From Protopterus annectens (lineage: Eukaryota; Chordata; Ceratodontiformes; Protopteridae), in NCBI RefSeq assembly GCF_019279795.1, contig NC_056735.1:1942630381-1942694380 (forward strand): 64,000 nucleotides of DNA, in the 5' to 3' direction. The notes under the pieces are model-generated. The model saw only the letters and a list, made by a program, of their open reading frames with translations. It was not told the DNA's origin and ran no database searches. Both the position numbers and the translations under genes were made by a program. Of the stretch, positions 23,410 through 34,365 are shown in pieces. Each line of letters begins with the position of its first letter. Position 1 is the first letter of the stretch.

Positions 23410-23695
23410 TATCTCTCAACTTTGAAGCAGAAGAAATCTGGAAAAATCCAAAATGCATTGGGTGGGGGCAAAAATCCAAAAACTAGGGGAACATTTTAAA
23501 CATTAATTGTATAATCTTGGAAAGTTGCGAAAATAAAATGCAGTATTACCATCATGCATTTCGTTGCCAAGTCTTGGACCCAGGATCCTGTGTACTAGAG
23601 TCAGACAACATACCACTATGCCAAATCAGCTGCTTCTTGAAAGGCAGGTAGACTGAAACTTAAATGGCTATCATTTAGTGAATTCAGTTCTCACC
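23410..23695 (+). mobile_element. MITE-A copy split by a tRNA-like insert
   Basis: Left end TATATCTCTCAACTTTGAAG; internal landmark ATCATGCATTTC at 23551 stops and GACTGAAACTTAAATG resumes at 23650. The intervening 23563-23648 is tRNA-like (separate entry). Confidence 0.6.
23563..23648 (-). mobile_element. tRNA-like SINE head inside MITE-A
   Basis: Minus strand: TTTGGCATAGTGGTATG (box A-like) and ATCCTGGGTCCAAGAC (box B-like). Related in layout to the units at 60.4, 63.4 and 63.9 kb. Confidence 0.5.
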
Positions 23696-24035
23696 ATAGC
23701 TCTCAACCTCTTAGCACAAAACACCTAGACAAAGCCAATAATGGGGAAATACAGCTCCCAAACATATTCAGTGAATTCAGATCTCACCATAGCTCTCAAC
23801 CTCTTAGCACAAAAAACCTGGACAAAGCCAATGATGGGGAAATACAGCCCCAAACTAGGGACAAATTTCAAATATTGATCTTATAAACAGAAAATTGCTA
23901 GAATAAAAGGTTTTGTGTTACCATGCACGTTCTGAAGAATATGAAGTCTGAAATTCAAATGCCTGCCATTATTTAGTGAATTAAAAATCCATAAAACCAC
24001 AAATTTCACAAGAACAAAAATATGAGGCAAACATT
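23690..24035 (+). mobile_element. MITE-A copy with 93-bp internal tandem duplication
   Basis: Starts CACCATAGCTCTCAACCTC. The first 93 bases (from GTGAATTCAG at 23678) recur at 23771 with few changes. The rest follows the family order to AACAAAAATATGAGGCAAAC. Confidence 0.7.
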
Positions 24036-24043
24036 TCTAAAGT

Positions 24044-24129
24044 GGTGGTGGGTAGGGAATTCAAGCTCTTGCTACCTGCTCCCAGGGTACAGGGTTTGAG
24101 CCTAGCCACCATGTATATTTAACTGGGGC

Positions 24130-24215
<86 letters not shown>
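24044..24215 (+). mobile_element. SINE ending in (AC)n
   Basis: A tRNA-like portion with box B GGTTTGAGCCT (about 24093) is followed by TTTAACTGGGGCATTAC and then about 80 bases of (AC)n. The same AACTGGGGCATT-(AC)n order occurs on the minus strand at 36025-35925 and 9196-9157. The microsatellite therefore looks like the SINE's own 3' tail. Confidence 0.6.
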
Positions 24216-24217
<2 letters not shown>

Positions 24218-24684
24218 ACTTGAGTACGAGTCCCTTCAGTTGCAAAATGCTAGCTCAGCTCCATTCCATTGTTGCATTCCTGCACTAAAAGACCAAGTCA
24301 TCCCTTCAAAAGCCCAGTTTTCTTCCATTGCTGCAAAGTTCATCCATTCCTGCACTAAAAGCTTGTGAGAGCAAAGTCATTCCTTTCCTGCAACAGCAAG
24401 CTTCTACCCAGCCTGCAGATGTTGCAGTCTGATCCCCTTCCAGTCTATGCAGTTGTAACTGCATAGACATTTGGGATCTCTGCTGTTGAATGCTGTCTTC
24501 CTAATCAGGTCTGTCCCACCAGCAGTCCGGATTATGTGCTCATGCTCCGTACTGGTTCAGCAGCAGTCCAGATATCGCAAAATGTGAGCATGCAAGCGTC
24601 AAGTTCTGGGACACATGTTTGTTTTTCTTTTCTTTCTTTTTTAGAGCTGGGGGGCTGCAATCCTACAGTATAATAGCACAAGCT
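24216..24684. other. Unassigned region with a short direct repeat
   Basis: ATTCCTGCACTAAAAG occurs twice about 73 bases apart (near 24275 and 24347). No gene recognised. Confidence 0.4.
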
Positions 24685-24925
24685 GTCCTTGATAGTGTCA
24701 AAGGCCTTGGATAACTTATCATAGTCATTATGTGCTGTTATTGCTCTTCAGGTCTTTGGGGTCAGTATCAAAGAAGTTCACTAGATTTAATAACCAAGAC
24801 CTAGCCTTGTCAAAACCAAAATGGGTTGAAGGTCACATATGTTCCTGTGGATAAGGTCCATGCTTATTCCTTTACTAGCCTTGCAAATAAGGCTGTTTAG
24901 GCTTATGGGTCAATAGTTCAAGTTA
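24685..24925 (-). pseudogene. CR1 RT fragment
   Basis: Minus strand, in broken frames, covers the stretch from the NYRPISL region (CTATTGACCCATAAGCCT, about 24905) to AFDTI (about 24690). The plus strand reads like the copies at 18.9-19.1 kb (GGGCGATAGTT and ATCAAAGGCTTTTGCG). The element is truncated on both sides. Confidence 0.7.
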
Positions 24926-25635
24926 TGTATGTTACCAGATTGATGTGTATTGCATATCACACAACATTTCATATTAATTTCTATAGTGTATGTGAAATAT
25001 GTGTAGAAATAGTACTGAGACACCAGGGTTGCAGTGCTTGGGGGAGGAAACACATGGCTGTATTGTAAATATGTAACATATCATTAGATAGGGCCTTCAG
25101 TTTGTTATGTTTCCACATGTAATTTCATGTCATAGACAGAAAATGACAGTAAACAGCAGTAATACATAATAATATTTGCTTTTCCATAATGTGGCAAGAA
25201 GGGGGGTTGCACAACAGTTGGCAAAGATTTTGCTCATGTGAGATACACATTTTCAATACTTTTAAGACATAAAACATTTTTCTTCCACAGTATTGATTTT
25301 CCATCTTTGCCACAGAAGAAGTGCTGCTCAGACATAGTCAGGAATCATACATAAATACAGGTGACAGTTTGAACTGTTACACATATGTGTGTGACCTGAC
25401 AAGGTTATTGGACAGATCCAATCGTGTATGTATCTTGGGTAATTGTAAAGGTCATGCAAGTCCAGATAGCAGAATTACACTTACAGAAATATAGTGCAAA
25501 GTATACCCTTATTCATGCATCTGAAAACACAGTAATGGTGTCTTACCCCTAATACATATAATTCATATCAGCCCCAATATCTTAGGTGTTATAAGTGAGA
25601 CTGAATATAATGGGAAGTTGAACAACATGAAAGAT
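24926..25635. other. Unassigned region
   Basis: Nothing recognised. Confidence 0.35.
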
Positions 25636-25865
25636 GTACATAATATCCTATATTAGAACCTAGGACCATGTGCCTGGTACTCCTACACTTACACCTATTG
25701 CCAGAAGAAAGTTGAAAGAACACTTGTTCACTTTTCAGTTAATTGCTATAAACTGCACTGTCACAACAGTAAAAAAAAAAGGTTGCGCACCCTGTACTAG
25801 AACCCAGAACCATCTGTACTCTAACCCTACACTTACACCTGCTGCCATAGGACTAGTTATATGAC
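25636..25865 (-). mobile_element. Two tRNA-like SINE units
   Basis: Two similar minus-strand units, with cores at about 25649-25695 and 25800-25855. Each has GGCAnnAGGTGTAAGTGTAG (box A side) and GGTTCTnG-like box B. An A10 run lies between them. They look like a dimeric or doubly inserted tRNA-derived SINE. Confidence 0.45.
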
Positions 25866-26685
25866 ATTCCCTAATGTACTAATCATTCTTAAGCTCTCAA
25901 TGTTAACAACAGAGAAATGCCTTTTAGTGGGTTTGCATGGTGCCAAAGAGAATTAATTGAGTATATCTGGTTTCAATTATTGGCAGTCTGAGTCCTGTCA
26001 GCAGGTGTTTGATGGCTGCAGCTGCAGGGAAACCTTGCTAACCACCACACAATGCTGCTAAGTGCAGTTGTAGGATGAAATACAGAAATTGCAACAATGT
26101 ATTGTTTTTTTACTTTGACCTTTTAAAGATGCTCTGTTTGCAGGTGTTCTGAAGGTTCTTTCTGCTTCCTGGGTGGGCCAGTTGTCCAGTTTGAGCACTG
26201 CTGTGCTTCACACAAATGAGATAAGGATAGCCTAACCTGACATTCACTTTCCTCCATTTCCCTTGGTTACACTAAGTGGCACATCACTCAAACACTGCCT
26301 CCCACCTCCCAAAAAAAAGTAAAAAAAAAAAAAGGACAAGTAGTTGAAATGAGGAAAAACAATTAATCACATATACAATAAAACATGTTAGTACACATGA
26401 GATATTTCTAAATAGGTTTGGATTTGAACTCTCACTCCAATGAACCTTCAAAACACAGGAAGGGGGAGGCCTTATCCCTCTTTCCCACAAAAACAGCGTT
26501 GCAGAAAGGAACTGAAATCTTTCTACATACAACCAACTGCAACATTGTCTACAGTAATATGAAACTATACGATTGTTATTTGTAAGTTTATTATTTTTGG
26601 ATGTAGTGCACCAAGTGATCACACAACCAGTTATGACTATTTCTTGCAAATATACAGCCCTGTCTTACCTCTCTGTGTTTGTTGG
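25866..26685. other. Unassigned region
   Basis: No gene recognised. A box-B-like GAGTTCAAATCC (minus strand, about 26425) stands alone. Confidence 0.3.
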
Positions 26686-27021
26686 TCATTCTTCTCTTAT
26701 CTGACCAGTAATCTCAGACATGCAGTCTATAAGCCATTCTGTATCACTGTCGTTAAAATGTGTGAGGATATTAAATGGCAATAATATCATATCCAGTTGC
26801 CAACAAATGAAGTGGAGGTTGGATGTTGATGAACAGAACATGTGAATTGTGTGCTGCTTATTTACATTTCCAGCACGCAATTCACAGAACCTGTGAATTG
26901 TGTGCTGCTTATTTACATTTCCAGCCTTACATTTAACATTTTGTAAGTAAAATCTGACACACCCACTGGATATAGGGCAGCCTGCAGTGTGTTTTCCTTC
27001 TCCCAACCAGTAATCATTCAC
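26686..27021 (-). other. Open frame with in-frame 17-residue repeat, function unknown
   Basis: A 111-codon minus-strand frame (MNDYWLGEGKHTAGC … EITGQIREE). A 51-bp tandem duplication (about 26836-26937) encodes two copies of AGNVNKQHTIHxFC. I do not recognise the protein and there is no neighbouring coding signal. Length and composition allow a chance frame, although the downstream part (WQLDMILLPFNILTHFNDSD) reads more protein-like than most shadows here. Confidence 0.25.
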
Positions 27022-27104
27022 AGTTAAAATCCATTAAAAACAAACAATGAGGGAGTGCTTACACTATCTTTACACCGGCTACACAGAGCCAAGTATTTAT
27101 TTAT

Positions 27105-27346
27105 TTAACATTTATTTACTAGAAAAGTCCAACTGGGATAGAGCCCATTTTCAGTGGAGGCCCAGGGAGAAATGCTCCAGATGCATGTTTTTGCAATGTG
27201 GGAGGAAAACCAAGTGCCCAGAGGAGACCCATGCAAATACAAGAAGGACATGCAGACTCTGCACAGAAGGTACCCCATTCGAGAATTAAACTGGAGGACC
27301 TCTTGCTGTGAGATGATAGTGCTAACCACTGCACCACTGCATTGCC
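27105..27346 (-). mobile_element. tRNA-derived SINE with L2-type tail, near full length
   Basis: Read on the minus strand: tRNA-like head (TGGTGCAGTGGTTAGCAC box A region, 27321-27345; GTTTAATTCTCG box B region, about 27280-27293), then a body with TCTGCATGTCCTTCTTG and TTTTCCTCCCACATTGC. The tail (CATTTCTCCCTGGGCCTCCA then CTGAAAATGGGCTCT) matches the 3' end of the L2-like LINE at 36.4 and 12.2 kb, ending in AAATAAATAAAT. This is a SINE that uses the L2-like LINE machinery. Confidence 0.8.
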
Positions 27347-28089
27347 CATATTTGGGATTCAGCAATTCTAATGAGTTCACACCTGATTTACATTTTCACT
27401 GTGCTAACAGCCCTTAATCTACACTATAAAAAGGCAACAGTGTAGCGAGGGAAACTGAAGGTGATGAGATTTGTTTATGTGGAGAGCACAGAAAAAAGGC
27501 TATTACTCTGGGATATATATGCACAGAGGATTGCTGAACTTGGGTGGGTTTGGGTCAGTCACATTATCTGCTGCTATTAGCTACATACTGCATATAATGG
27601 AATGTAATTAAGAAAAATCTGTAGCAAAGACTTTTATACTTTTATTTGTATACATTATTAAGAAGTGTCCTGATGCCATGAGCATGTTTATCAGGGCATT
27701 TCACAGATATACGTGATTAGCGGTATCTTAAAATGAAATTTTCTATGCTAAATCTGTAAACATGTTTTAGGAACAGTTCATTTGATATCAATTTTAGCAT
27801 TTCAAAGATGGTTTGATAGCAAGATGTGTCATTTGCCTGTTCTTTTAGGGTGAGCAAAGCTACATTTTTGTTATTGCACAAATAAGGATATGTTGCTATT
27901 GTTCTTCTCATTTTTTTGCATCCAGCCTGTTGTTTGTATTTGTAATCTCTAGATTGTTTTATGTTTCACCTGTTGGTACTACTGAAATGCTACAGTTTCT
28001 GTGTTATCTGGGAACAGTTATTTTGTAGTTATGTGATACTTATGTGCACTATCCTTCTATTGTCATTTAGGACACCTAGGACTATGCCA
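27347..28089. other. Unassigned region
   Basis: No gene or repeat recognised. Confidence 0.35.
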
Positions 28090-29562
28090 TCCAGGAATCT
28101 CAATCCTTGAAGATCACCCTTCACTATCACTGCTTTTAGGCAACATAATGCCTTCCTTCTTGAAAAGAGACAGGGAGATATGTCACACAGAATGCATATT
28201 TGGCAGCAGATTGTTGACAATGTCAATGCTGTGGGTGTCCACAGCTGGACATATGCGCAAGTGAGCCATAGAGTCAATGGCATGATCTCATCTGCACAGA
28301 GAAGAGCAGCTGCATTGAGCCATGATCGAATGGCAACTGAGGGGGCTGCTACAGAGTTGCCACTAACACCAAAGGAAGAGTACCTATCCACTGCAAGGGA
28401 TCCAGAGAGCTTCCAGGAAAGTGTAGAACAGCATGTCCTCTACATTGGTGCTACTGTTTCAGGGACAGTAAACATGTCCCAGAAGAGCTTCCAGGTAGGC
28501 CTTTGCATCTTAATTGTTAAATACTGTTGTATAGTAAAGCAATTTAAATTAATATGTTACTTCTTTTTCAAAATAATTTTTTTTGGGGGGATTGACCAGT
28601 GCTACAGTTAAAAACACATTCTGATTGAATAGCTTAGGTCGGAGTTGTCATCCAAGTTCTTGCTGAAAGTATAATTAATGGACACATAAAGTGGAAAAGT
28701 ATTACCCCATGTGTTACTGTTAATTGTGATGATGTCATCCTTAACTTCTTCAAGGACCATCTGGCATGCAGAAAACACCTTGTTCCACATATGGTAATCC
28801 AAACAGTTTTATGTCAGTACTGATGAGCAAGTCAAACAAATATTTTAGCATGTGATGTTTATGTCAGGACTATTGTGTGTATTGCTGTGCTGTCTAATAG
28901 TGGCAACACTGTTATTTTGTTAGCATATATTGGAGTATAATAGTTTAGGTATTATTTTTTCCTGTGTTTTTGCTTATTATCATAGGTGATCCTGACAATG
29001 GAAATATGGGACATCTACCGTTTGATGTCAGAGTACCAGCTGACTCTGATGATGATGATGATGATGATGGCCAAGCAGAGACACAGTTGGGGGGATGAAG
29101 AGGTTGAGTCTGACACTGAGGTTGACATACAGCCATCCCCTGCAATTCTACTGGACACAGCCAGTGGGCCTATGCCTACCTGTTACAGTGAGCCCACATA
29201 TATTTGTCAACTGGAGGGTAAGACAATTGATCAGAGAAGTGTGGTTACTGCTGCTTTGGTGTCTGTTGATACTTGTTGTAGCCAAAGTGTGGGCAAGGTA
29301 CCATGCAAGAGGGTTGTTAGGAGTTCTTAGACTAGGTCTGCTGTCCATCTGCCACCTAGTCCAGGTGTCTGTTCATGTGCCACTCAGCATATGTTTAGGG
29401 CCATCATGGAGGCACAGGAATTTCCCCATAGGATGTCCACAGAAATGCTTAGGGTTGTAGATGGGGCACAGGCTGACATTTGTGACTGCCTCCGCCATGT
29501 TGCTGATTCAATGGATTGGATGAATAATACAGTGGAAGGAACAGGGTCTGTGATGTAAAATC
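28090..29562 (+). pseudogene. Harbinger Myb-like protein gene, broken, at least two exons
   Basis: Exon 1 (to 28496) encodes LLEKRQGDMSHR, IWQQIVDNVNAVGVHSW, TYAQVSHRVNGMISSAQRR and ELPLTPKEEYL, the Myb/SANT-like layout (W-x-I…VNA-G…T-x-Q-V…) of the DNA-binding partner of Harbinger transposases. A donor (CCAG|GTAGGC, 28497) and acceptor (ATCATAG, 28984) bracket an intron of about 490 bp. The next exon gives a GHLPFDVRVPADSDDDDDDD acidic stretch (from a (GAT)n run), then after a one-base shift EEVESDTEVDIQPSPAILL and, past a stop at 29328, RAIMEAQEFPHRMS … VADSMDWMN to a stop at 29558. The Ser/His/Gly-rich frame at 29680-29868 may be further tail. It pairs with the transposase at 31.25-32.67 kb on the other strand. 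Confidence 0.65.
29046..29070. repeat. (GAT)n, coding for poly-Asp
   Basis: Eight GAT units within the Myb-like pseudogene exon. In the coding frame they give an aspartate run; length change here may have caused the adjacent frameshift. Confidence 0.8.
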
Positions 29563-30065
29563 TGCTAGGAGTGGGAATGCCATCCTCATGGGTGTGGGTC
29601 TTTCACATCATCTGCTGTTAGCCAATGTGGCTATGTGTGATCATGCTCCCATAGTGGCAGTACTTCCACTGCTCCATCAGTGGGTGAGCTGTCCACATCT
29701 AGATGTGGCAGGCCATGGGGTCACGGTACTGGGCATACTCATGAGGGGAGCTCATCCAGCAGACATCAGTCACATTCAGGTAGCTGCAGTGCATCTGACA
29801 ATGCACGTGGACATGCCAATGCAAATCCTGGCAGAGCAATTCTCATGGTTGGGGACAACAAAGAATAACTGCTATCTCTACCATGCACGGCTCACACCTA
29901 TCCAACATACCGAGACAGAGCTGGCACAGATCTTGTCTGTGTTTATGCAAATACTCACACATCAGTTTCACCTGCTGGACCCCTACAGATACACACACAA
30001 CAGTTACTTGGTTCAGCGGCGCAGCTTAAAACTCATTTTGTCTCACTGGCCATTTGTTGGTGGGT

Positions 30066-30357
30066 CTATATTAGATGCTCGAAGTTACTGAACTTTGAAT
30101 ACGGTATGATTGACACCATATCGCCGAAGTACTTGCTTTAAGCAGGGGGGCAAACCCCCCTGCACCCCCCACGTGGTGTGCCCTCCTCACAACCTGCTAC
30201 TTAAATATTCCAACTTCGAGACCACACTACATTGAAGTAAATGGAAATCTCCCCTTACGGAGATTTCCGTTTACCTCTTCGATGTTCTGTGGGTTTCACT
30301 GTTTATGTGTTGACAATGTCAGATTCGACATTATGAATGTTCTCGATTCTAATATAG
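30066..30357. mobile_element. MITE-B (CTATATTAGA inverted ends)
   Basis: Left end CTATATTAGATGCTCGA (30066) and right end TCGATTCTAATATAG (to 30357) are inverted repeats. The inside contains a strong hairpin at 30238-30273 (TAAATGGAAATCTCC / GGAGATTTCCGTTTA) and G/C-run-rich sequence (GGGGGGCAAACCCCCC). About 292 bp, non-coding. It lies between the two Harbinger genes, so it is a later insertion. Confidence 0.65.
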
Positions 30358-31250
30358 ACCCTTTGTTGGTTTATCCAAATGTATGCCTGCTTGTCTTTCT
30401 TACTCATATACACTCAGTGACCTTTTGTATCAGCCTAGGTTTCCTGCCACCCCCCCCCCCCACACACACACACCCTCTGCAAGTGATGATAACTGCTACA
30501 TCCCCGTTTTGTATCTTTTAGACTTAGGGATAAATGACCTTTGTGCCTGATACTCAGGGTGCATAGCTGACTTAGTGCTTAGTATATCTGCATTTGTGAT
30601 GTTGAACTGTTAATTGTACCTCCTTTAACTTATATTGGTTTTAGAAAGTTAAACAGTTGATAGCAGCAAAATTTTCCATCTTTATTATTAATGATCTTGT
30701 GAGGGTTGTGTATCATTACTTTCTAACATCTCTGTTTAATGATTTTCCAGTACAAACATATAATACTCAACTGAGGTCATGCAGTGACCATCACTACTTT
30801 TGAGAGGTATGACTGTGTGAATCTTTGACGACTGAGGCCTGCTACTTAATAATTAACACATATAAGTCAAATAAGTCTCTGATGTCATATGTTGAGGTCA
30901 TTTCTGAACAAATCACCCACCTTTTACTTGCTTACACTACCAAGTAACAACATGCAAAGATATGCCACTCATTCATATTATTATGCAATACACTACCTTG
31001 TAAAAGCAGCAGTTACAACAGTTTTAGTTCAGGACTGACTCTGTCTGATGCAAGCAGTACACAGCCAATACATAGGTATGTAAGGTTGTGAGAGTTGCCT
31101 GTCATCAATGTTACTATATGTATGTGCATAGGATGAAGGTTACAGGCCCTTAGGTGGTGAGTGAGTGTGCTATGCATTGTTTCTTAGCCAATGCTAGGGC
31201 ATATTGAGCACACTTACATCTGCCTACACTGAAAGCAGCTGCTGATTCCC
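30358..31250. other. Unassigned region between Harbinger genes
   Basis: Presumably interior of the decayed Harbinger element, but no coding sequence is recognisable. Confidence 0.35.
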
Positions 31251-31375
31251 CTAGGACTCCTCATCTGCATGTAGCTGTGGTGACCTTGACTTTGGTGATG
31301 GCATGTCTGCTCCTTCCCCTTGTTGACTTTGTTGAAGCTGTTTTCTCAGGATGATATTGAGTAGCATGGCACACA

Positions 31376-31689
31376 TACCTCTCAACCTTTTAAAGCAAAA
31401 AATTTGGACAAAGCCTGACATAATGGGGGGACAAAGGTCCAAAAATAGGGACATATTTAAAATATTGCTCTCACAAACCTAGAAAGTTGCTAGTATAAAA
31501 GGATTTCTTTTAGCATGCATTTTCTAAAGGATGTGAAAACTGAAACTCAAATGCATGTCATTATTTTGTGACTTTAATCCTGAGATCATACCTGTGATTT
31601 GTCAAAAAAACGTAACTTTTATGAGGAACAGATCAAAAATATGAGGCAAAAATCTGGCATTCTGCAAAAATCTGTACAGTTGAGAGGTA
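31376..31689. mobile_element. MITE-A, best-preserved copy with target duplication
   Basis: Inverted ends TACCTCTCAAC (31376) and GTTGAGAGGTA (to 31689). ATGGCACACA (31366-31375) and ATGGCACATA (31694-31703) flank it. The surrounding transposase coding sequence (…VCAI / MCAML…) shows the interruption directly. About 314 bp, non-coding. A 9-10 bp duplication would fit Mutator-like or similar transposases, but a few bases lie between the right end and the repeat. Confidence 0.8.
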
Positions 31690-31847
31690 AGATATGGCAC
31701 ATACTGTGAATATTTCAGTACATGTTTGCGGATTGTACCGCAGATCTCCCCCAGATATATCTAGGCACTGGAACCATGACTTCAGCAGCCCAAACACATG
31801 GTCTATGATATTTCTGGTTTGACGTGTGCCTCATTATGGTGTTCTTT

Positions 31848-31986
<139 letters not shown>

Positions 31987-32668
31987 ATTTCTGATGGGTG
32001 TCATCAGCCATGGTTCCAGTGCATTACATGCATCCCCCGGTAAATGACCCTGTGGCATCTGAGACAGTCGGGAGATGTGCCAGATATGTGAGTCATGGTA
32101 ACTACCAGAGTTGCCAGCACAGATGTTCAAGATAATTCCCTTGGCATTGCACATGGCTTAGCAGTTAATAGAGTGAAAATCCTTTCTATTAATATACAGC
32201 CTTCTCTATTCCCCATGTGTTGCCTTAATTTCTATATATGTGCAATCTATGACACCCATTACTTCAAGAAAGTGTACTACAGAGTAGAACTCCTACATAT
32301 TTAAGGCCCTATTCTCAGTAGTATAGGGGAGCTATATGTGGTCACTGGCATGTTGGAGCATAGCATTCAAGAACTGATGGAGGATCCTGGATGCTGATGC
32401 CTGTGACACCCCCAGCATTTCCCCTGTTCTAAGTCCTAGACATATCTTTGTCTCCACATGGATGGTTCCCCTCAGTTTTCCCTGGCTCTGAATTGAGGAC
32501 AAAAGAGGTTGCAAAGCTCCTGTAGTGTACCTCTATCCACCTTGTAGTGCTCTCCAATTTCACATCATGTAGGTTGTGATAAGTTACCCGAGGTCTGAAA
32601 ACTCTTTTCCTTCTTGGCCATGGTCTATTAGCAGCAGCAGCAGCAGCATAGACATTGCACATACACAT

Positions 32669-33009
32669 TAATTAAAGCAACAGCAGCCCCTAACAATGTA
32701 TCTGTGTAGACTCCTTTCTGTGGCTGTATTCCAATAGGTTTTTGAATTCACAGGAAAAACCAGCATTGAGTCTATGCAGTTGCTTTTTAGCAGGTTGAAT
32801 AGCTCCTCCATCTTGATTTGGTTGATTAGTATACAATTCAGCTACTTATGCTGCAATTCGCATGCCACTGTGTTTACCTTGCTTGTGCCGTGGTGCGCAG
32901 CTCTACACACCATGTAGAGATGCTTACTGAATCCAAAACTGTATGCTACCATGTAGGCTTTATTGAATCTGGCTGCAAATGTATACTGGGAAGAGATAAG
33001 TATGTTTTT
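32669..33009. other. Unassigned region
   Basis: Upstream side of the transposase remnant; no terminal inverted repeat found. Confidence 0.3.
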
Positions 33010-33470
33010 TTTTTAAAGAAGTTATGGTCTGATTATTGTTCTTTAACTAGATCAGTAATACTAATGAATGTTCTACTTCATGTATCTGTAAACACCAAAG
33101 AGCAAAAAATGTGTTGGGTTCTCTTGGCAGTTACTAGAAAATTTATTCCAAAAAATTGGAAATCAAACTCGGTTCCTACATTCAAAGAATTTTTTAATTT
33201 AAACAGCAATACTATGTAAAACTGAAAAAGAAATGATCAGAATAAGATATATAAATCATACTAAGACTTTTAGTGATTGGGATAACCTTGAAATGTTGCT
33301 ATTGAGATACCAAAATTCTTAATATGTTAATTATATAAGATTACCTTGATGACTCAAGATAGTCCTTTCATTATATAACACTATGTGAAGTCAGATTTCT
33401 TCCATTCTGTGTATATATTGTAAGTATGTTAAATTAATATATTTTTTTTAAAAAATAAAACAGAAATTAC
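33010..33470 (+). mobile_element. L1/Tx1-like LINE, extreme 3' end
   Basis: The frame at 32848-33219 includes MCWVLLAVTRKFIPKNWKS and SVPTFKEFF, matching the pattern at the C-terminus of L1/Tx1 ORF2 proteins (LL-AARK-I---W). Degraded sequence follows, with an A-rich tail at about 33430-33465. 5'-truncated. Confidence 0.55.
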
Positions 33471-33759
33471 CCTGTTAATAGTAATGTTTCCTCCAAATTC
33501 TCTTGCCATCAGCAGTCAGCCAATTACTGCCCGGTCATGTCTGAAACACACCAGATAACTACTACCTCCATTCTGCTAACCATAACACTCCTAAGCTTAC
33601 TATTAATTACTTTGTATTACAAAGCAGCATTCTACATACTCGTATATCATAGATATCTCTATCAATAACACCATGAGACTAAAATTGTCTACAAGAAGAA
33701 TCACCACAGATATTACAGCATAAACTATAATTGCACGAAAGGTGACCTACCAGAAGAAC
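33471..33759. other. Unassigned region
   Basis: Probably 5' untranslated or degraded L2-like sequence; no clear feature. Confidence 0.25.
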
Positions 33760-34365
33760 CTACAATTCAAAAAATAACCATAATTACCTCAACAAGCTAT
33801 AGCATCAATCTATTATACTTATTCAAAACCTTATATTTAAAGTGCTCCTTAAAACCTCACCCTCTCAACCTAAATCAGCTCTCCAAACTCATCCCTACAA
33901 AAAGGCAAATACTGAACTTATCATTATGTAAATTTCTCCTAAGCAGAGACATACATCTCGGTCCTGGACTATCAACAACTGCTCCAACTGTCTTCCCCCA
34001 CCGACTGTCAATACATTCAAAAATCCAGTATACTGTACCTCACCTCCTACATGAGAGGGAAATCCATTTGTTAAAACTTATTAACCTCAGCTTTCAAAAC
34101 ATGAGTAATAAATTAACTGGATTTCAAGCTTTGATTGTTACCAACAACCCTGATTTTATAAAATTAACAGTAACTTGGCTGAAACTGTATGTTGCTAATT
34201 AGACAATACTCCCACGGGGATAGAATATCCAACAGCTATATTACAAAAACAAAAAAGGAGGAGGCTTGTCCATTGTATAGAAACATAACCTACTGACACA
34301 ACCCTACGACCAAGATATACCCTATTTCGACAAATCTGAGATGCTTATCTCTATGGGCACCGGAA
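33760..34365 (+). mobile_element. L2-like LINE, 5' part
   Basis: Plus-strand remnant of the start of the L2-like ORF. A degraded 2A-like motif (LSRDIHLGPGL, 33939-33971) is followed about 110 bases later by the endonuclease start NLSFQNMSNKLTGFQAL, VTWLKL and, further on, a KKGGGLSIV block (about 34250). It ends at about 34365 in unrelated G/C-run sequence. Confidence 0.55.

Noticed and set aside
24132..24215. CRISPR-like or regulatory arrays in the simple-repeat regions
   Set aside because: The arrays are plain dinucleotide or trinucleotide repeats without spacers, and the organism is a eukaryote.
29588..30091. 167-codon plus-strand frame with a fairly even composition
   Set aside because: An overlapping frame gives a Ser/His/Gly-rich sequence more like a Myb-protein tail, and no domain is recognisable in this one. 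It is probably a shadow in decayed Harbinger sequence.
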